Positions 12,772-14,270 of a DNA stretch of 14,270 nucleotides are shown in pieces. The DNA is taken from NCBI GenBank assembly GCA_023807065.1, contig JAJJLU010000920.1:1-14270 (forward strand). The letters are read 5' to 3'. Each line of letters begins with the position of its first letter. Positions within the stretch are counted from its first letter, which is position 1. The stretch comes from Isotricha intestinalis (lineage: Eukaryota > Ciliophora > Litostomatea > Vestibuliferida > Isotrichidae). The notes below the pieces were generated by a model. The model worked only from the letters and a program-made list of their open reading frames with translations, did no database searches and was not told the origin of the DNA. Made by a program: the position numbers and the translations under genes.

Positions 12772-14270
12772 CTAATTAAAAATCCAATTTCTTCCAATTC
12801 CTTCACCATAAAGTTCAAAACCTGAAATAGCTAAATTATATCCTCCACTAGAATTTTGATCAATCATTTTAATTAAAAAATATCTAAAACCATTAGGAAA
12901 CTTTTCTCTAATTTTTTTACTAATTCCCCATGTAGAAGTACAACCAGGTTGTTTAAGCATATTTCTTTCTTTTTCTAAATTTCTATTATTATTATTATGA
13001 GTAAATATTCTAGTATCTAAAATTTCAAAATTAATTTTATCATTTGAACCTTCTAAATTCCAACATAACATTACATGAGAAGAAGCATTTCTATTTTTAA
13101 TTGAATATGAAGTTGGAACTAAAAATCTTTCTTGACCTAAATCAACTCCAAAAAATGAATTTTCTTCATTTTGAGTTCTTAAATTCACTAAATTTCTTCC
13201 TACAAAATCACTTAAATTTCCTTTTCCTAGAGAAGAAGAAAAAACTTTTACTTGACCTATTTCATGAGGATTTCTATATGGACTTGATCTTCCTAAAGTT
13301 CCTAAAAAATAAAAAACTCCATTTTCATCAAAATCAAATTCATATTTAAATATTGGATGTGGTTTATTTATTAATGACATATTTTTATAATAATTAAATG
13401 ATATTTTGGGATCTTGAGGTGGAATTGGATTTTGAGCTGATTTATAAAATGAAGCTTTTTTTTTATTTGATATTATTTGATCAACATTTAATGTATCTTT
13501 TTTACTTCCTTTTGATATATGAGAATTTTCTGTATCTGTTTTTAAATTATTATTAAAATAATTTAAATTTGGGTCATAACGGTTGTTCTGATTGAATTTA
13601 TTTTCACTTATATTACTTTGATTTAAATCATTATTTTTTGAATTATTTAAATTGTTATCCTTTGCTCTTAAATATTTTCTTGGGTTTGTATTTATTAAAA
13701 ATGATTTATCAGGTGATGTTTCATATGTTTTTAATCTTGTTGATAATCCCTGAAGAATTAAATCTTTATATTCTCCTAATATGTTATCTGCTGTTAAATT
13801 TATTAAATCTGGATGAGATAAATATGAAAATCTTATACATAATATTAATTCTTGCTCTTGTTCTTTTGTTATTCCTGTTTTTTTTAATTTATCTTTTAAT
13901 TCTATTAAATGCTTTTTCCAATTTTCCATTAATTCTCCTTTATTTCCTCCTGTATGTAAATTATTATTTATTAATGTTTCTTCTGTTTCTTTTACTTCTA
14001 CTATTGTTTCCATTTTTTGTTCATCTTTCTTTTCTTCTTCTACTTTTTTTTCTTCTTCTTCCTTTTTTTCTTCTTCTTCTTTCTTTTCTTCTTCTTCTTT
14101 TTTTTCTTCTTCTTCTTTCTTTTCTTCTTCTTCTTTTTTTTCTTCTTCTTCTTTCTTTTCTTCTTCTTCTTTCTTTTCTTCTTCTTCCTTTTTTTCTTCT
14201 TCTTTTTTTTCTTCTTCTTTTTTTTCTTCTTCTTTTTTTTCTTCTTCTTTCTTTTCTTCTTCTTTTTTTT
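12772..14270 (-). CDS. Partial protein: Glu/Lys repeat N-terminus, helical middle, C-terminal HECTD1-type F5/8C (SUN-like) galactose-binding-like domain
   Basis: The frame stays open from the Met at 14011-14013 back to the window edge, so the 5' end is missing; at least 499 residues are encoded. N-terminal residues (14014-14270) are Glu/Lys repeats. Counting from the internal Met, residues about 50-98 are helical (LCIRFSYLSHPDLINL, LILQGLSTRL) and resemble BACK-like helices of BTB proteins (weak inference). About 118-165 is Asn-rich linker. Residues about 222-405 match the beta-sandwich found in HECTD1 and related eukaryotic proteins: FDFDENGVFYFLGTLG, NPHEIGQVKVFSSSLG, FFGVDLGQERFLVPTSYSI, MLCWNLEGSNDKINFEIL, PGCTSTWGI, and YNLAISGFELYG at the end. 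This fold usually mediates protein or glycan binding. There is no HECT, RING or kelch domain in the visible part. The stop is TAG, the only one in the window. The internal Met is not a convincing start because charged repeat continues in frame upstream. Confidence 0.82.
   Translation of the reverse strand, partial: KKEEEKKEEEKKEEEKKEEEKKEEEKKEEEEKKEEEEKKEEEEKKEEEEKKEEEEKKEEEEKKEEEEKKEEEEKKVEEEKKDEQKMETIVEVKETEETLINNNLHTGGNKGELMENWKKHLIELKDKLKKTGITKEQEQELILCIRFSYLSHPDLINLTADNILGEYKDLILQGLSTRLKTYETSPDKSFLINTNPRKYLRAKDNNLNNSKNNDLNQSNISENKFNQNNRYDPNLNYFNNNLKTDTENSHISKGSKKDTLNVDQIISNKKKASFYKSAQNPIPPQDPKISFNYYKNMSLINKPHPIFKYEFDFDENGVFYFLGTLGRSSPYRNPHEIGQVKVFSSSLGKGNLSDFVGRNLVNLRTQNEENSFFGVDLGQERFLVPTSYSIKNRNASSHVMLCWNLEGSNDKINFEILDTRIFTHNNNNRNLEKERNMLKQPGCTSTWGISKKIREKFPNGFRYFLIKMIDQNSSGGYNLAISGFELYGEGIGRNWIFN
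14043..14270 (-). repeat. In-frame Glu/Lys tandem repeat, (EEEKK)>=5 then (EEEEKK)8; homopurine/homopyrimidine tract
   Basis: On the + strand bases 14043-14270 contain only C and T (228 bp), running off the window. Read on the minus strand in the frame of the downstream gene they encode at least five 15-bp units (EEEKK, 14188-14262) followed by eight 18-bp units (EEEEKK, 14044-14187). Both unit sizes are multiples of three, so the frame never breaks. Silent AAA/AAG choices partly alternate between adjacent hexamer units, hinting at a 36-bp higher-order duplication. Confidence 0.93.

Noticed and set aside
13101..13349. Plus-strand 82-codon frame inside the galactose-binding-like domain.
   Set aside because: Antisense shadow of a conserved domain; Leu/Phe/His composition follows from the opposite strand.
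14011..14013. Taking the ATG at 14011-14013 as the true start of the galactose-binding-like protein (413 aa).
   Set aside because: The frame is open upstream for the whole remaining window and encodes a highly regular in-frame Glu/Lys repeat with unit lengths divisible by three, so the coding region most likely begins outside the window.

Overview
The window looks like the end of a macronuclear chromosome from a ciliate with an extremely AT-rich genome. It opens with five exact copies of CCCCAAT. This is a C-rich strand running 5'->3' from the first base, as expected at the left end of a linear chromosome. No intron is needed in any gene. Stops are TAA (seven genes) and TAG (one gene), and no in-frame TAA, TAG or TGA is used as sense. 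Glutamine is written CAA/CAG. That argues against the Tetrahymena/Paramecium/Oxytricha-type codes. It fits a ciliate lineage with the standard code, such as the litostomateans (the group that includes rumen ciliates such as Entodinium). I recall a CCCCAAT-type telomere for rumen ciliates, but I hold that placement only moderately.

Layout, left to right: telomere (1-35); AT-rich subtelomere; an unrecognised 295-aa coiled-coil protein (+); a large unrecognised multi-pass membrane protein of 931 aa (+); then, convergent with it, 60S ribosomal protein eL13 (-), a Lys/Asn-rich unknown of 519 aa (-), and an 835-aa coiled-coil protein (-). An 826-bp divergent spacer follows and contains a degenerate 28-bp tandem repeat. 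Next are an Atg18/WIPI-type PROPPIN (+) whose reading frame is broken by one base, a convergent AMP-activated protein kinase beta-type subunit (-), and finally the 3' part of a gene (-) with a C-terminal HECTD1-type galactose-binding-like (F5/8C / SUN-like) domain. The N-terminus of that last gene is a long Glu/Lys repeat that runs off the right edge. Genes occupy about 82% of the window and are closely packed (spacers of about 55-400 bp, apart from the divergent one).

There is no operon logic here, because these are monocistronic eukaryotic genes. The only functional theme I see is that two starvation-response components lie side by side in convergent orientation: a PROPPIN, the family that acts in autophagy on PI3P membranes, and an AMPK beta-type subunit. 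Both are degenerate at their ligand sites. The PROPPIN lacks both arginines of the FRRG phosphoinositide motif, and the AMPK beta-like protein lacks two of the classical glycogen-contacting residues. I found no virus, transposon, CRISPR array, rRNA or tRNA gene.
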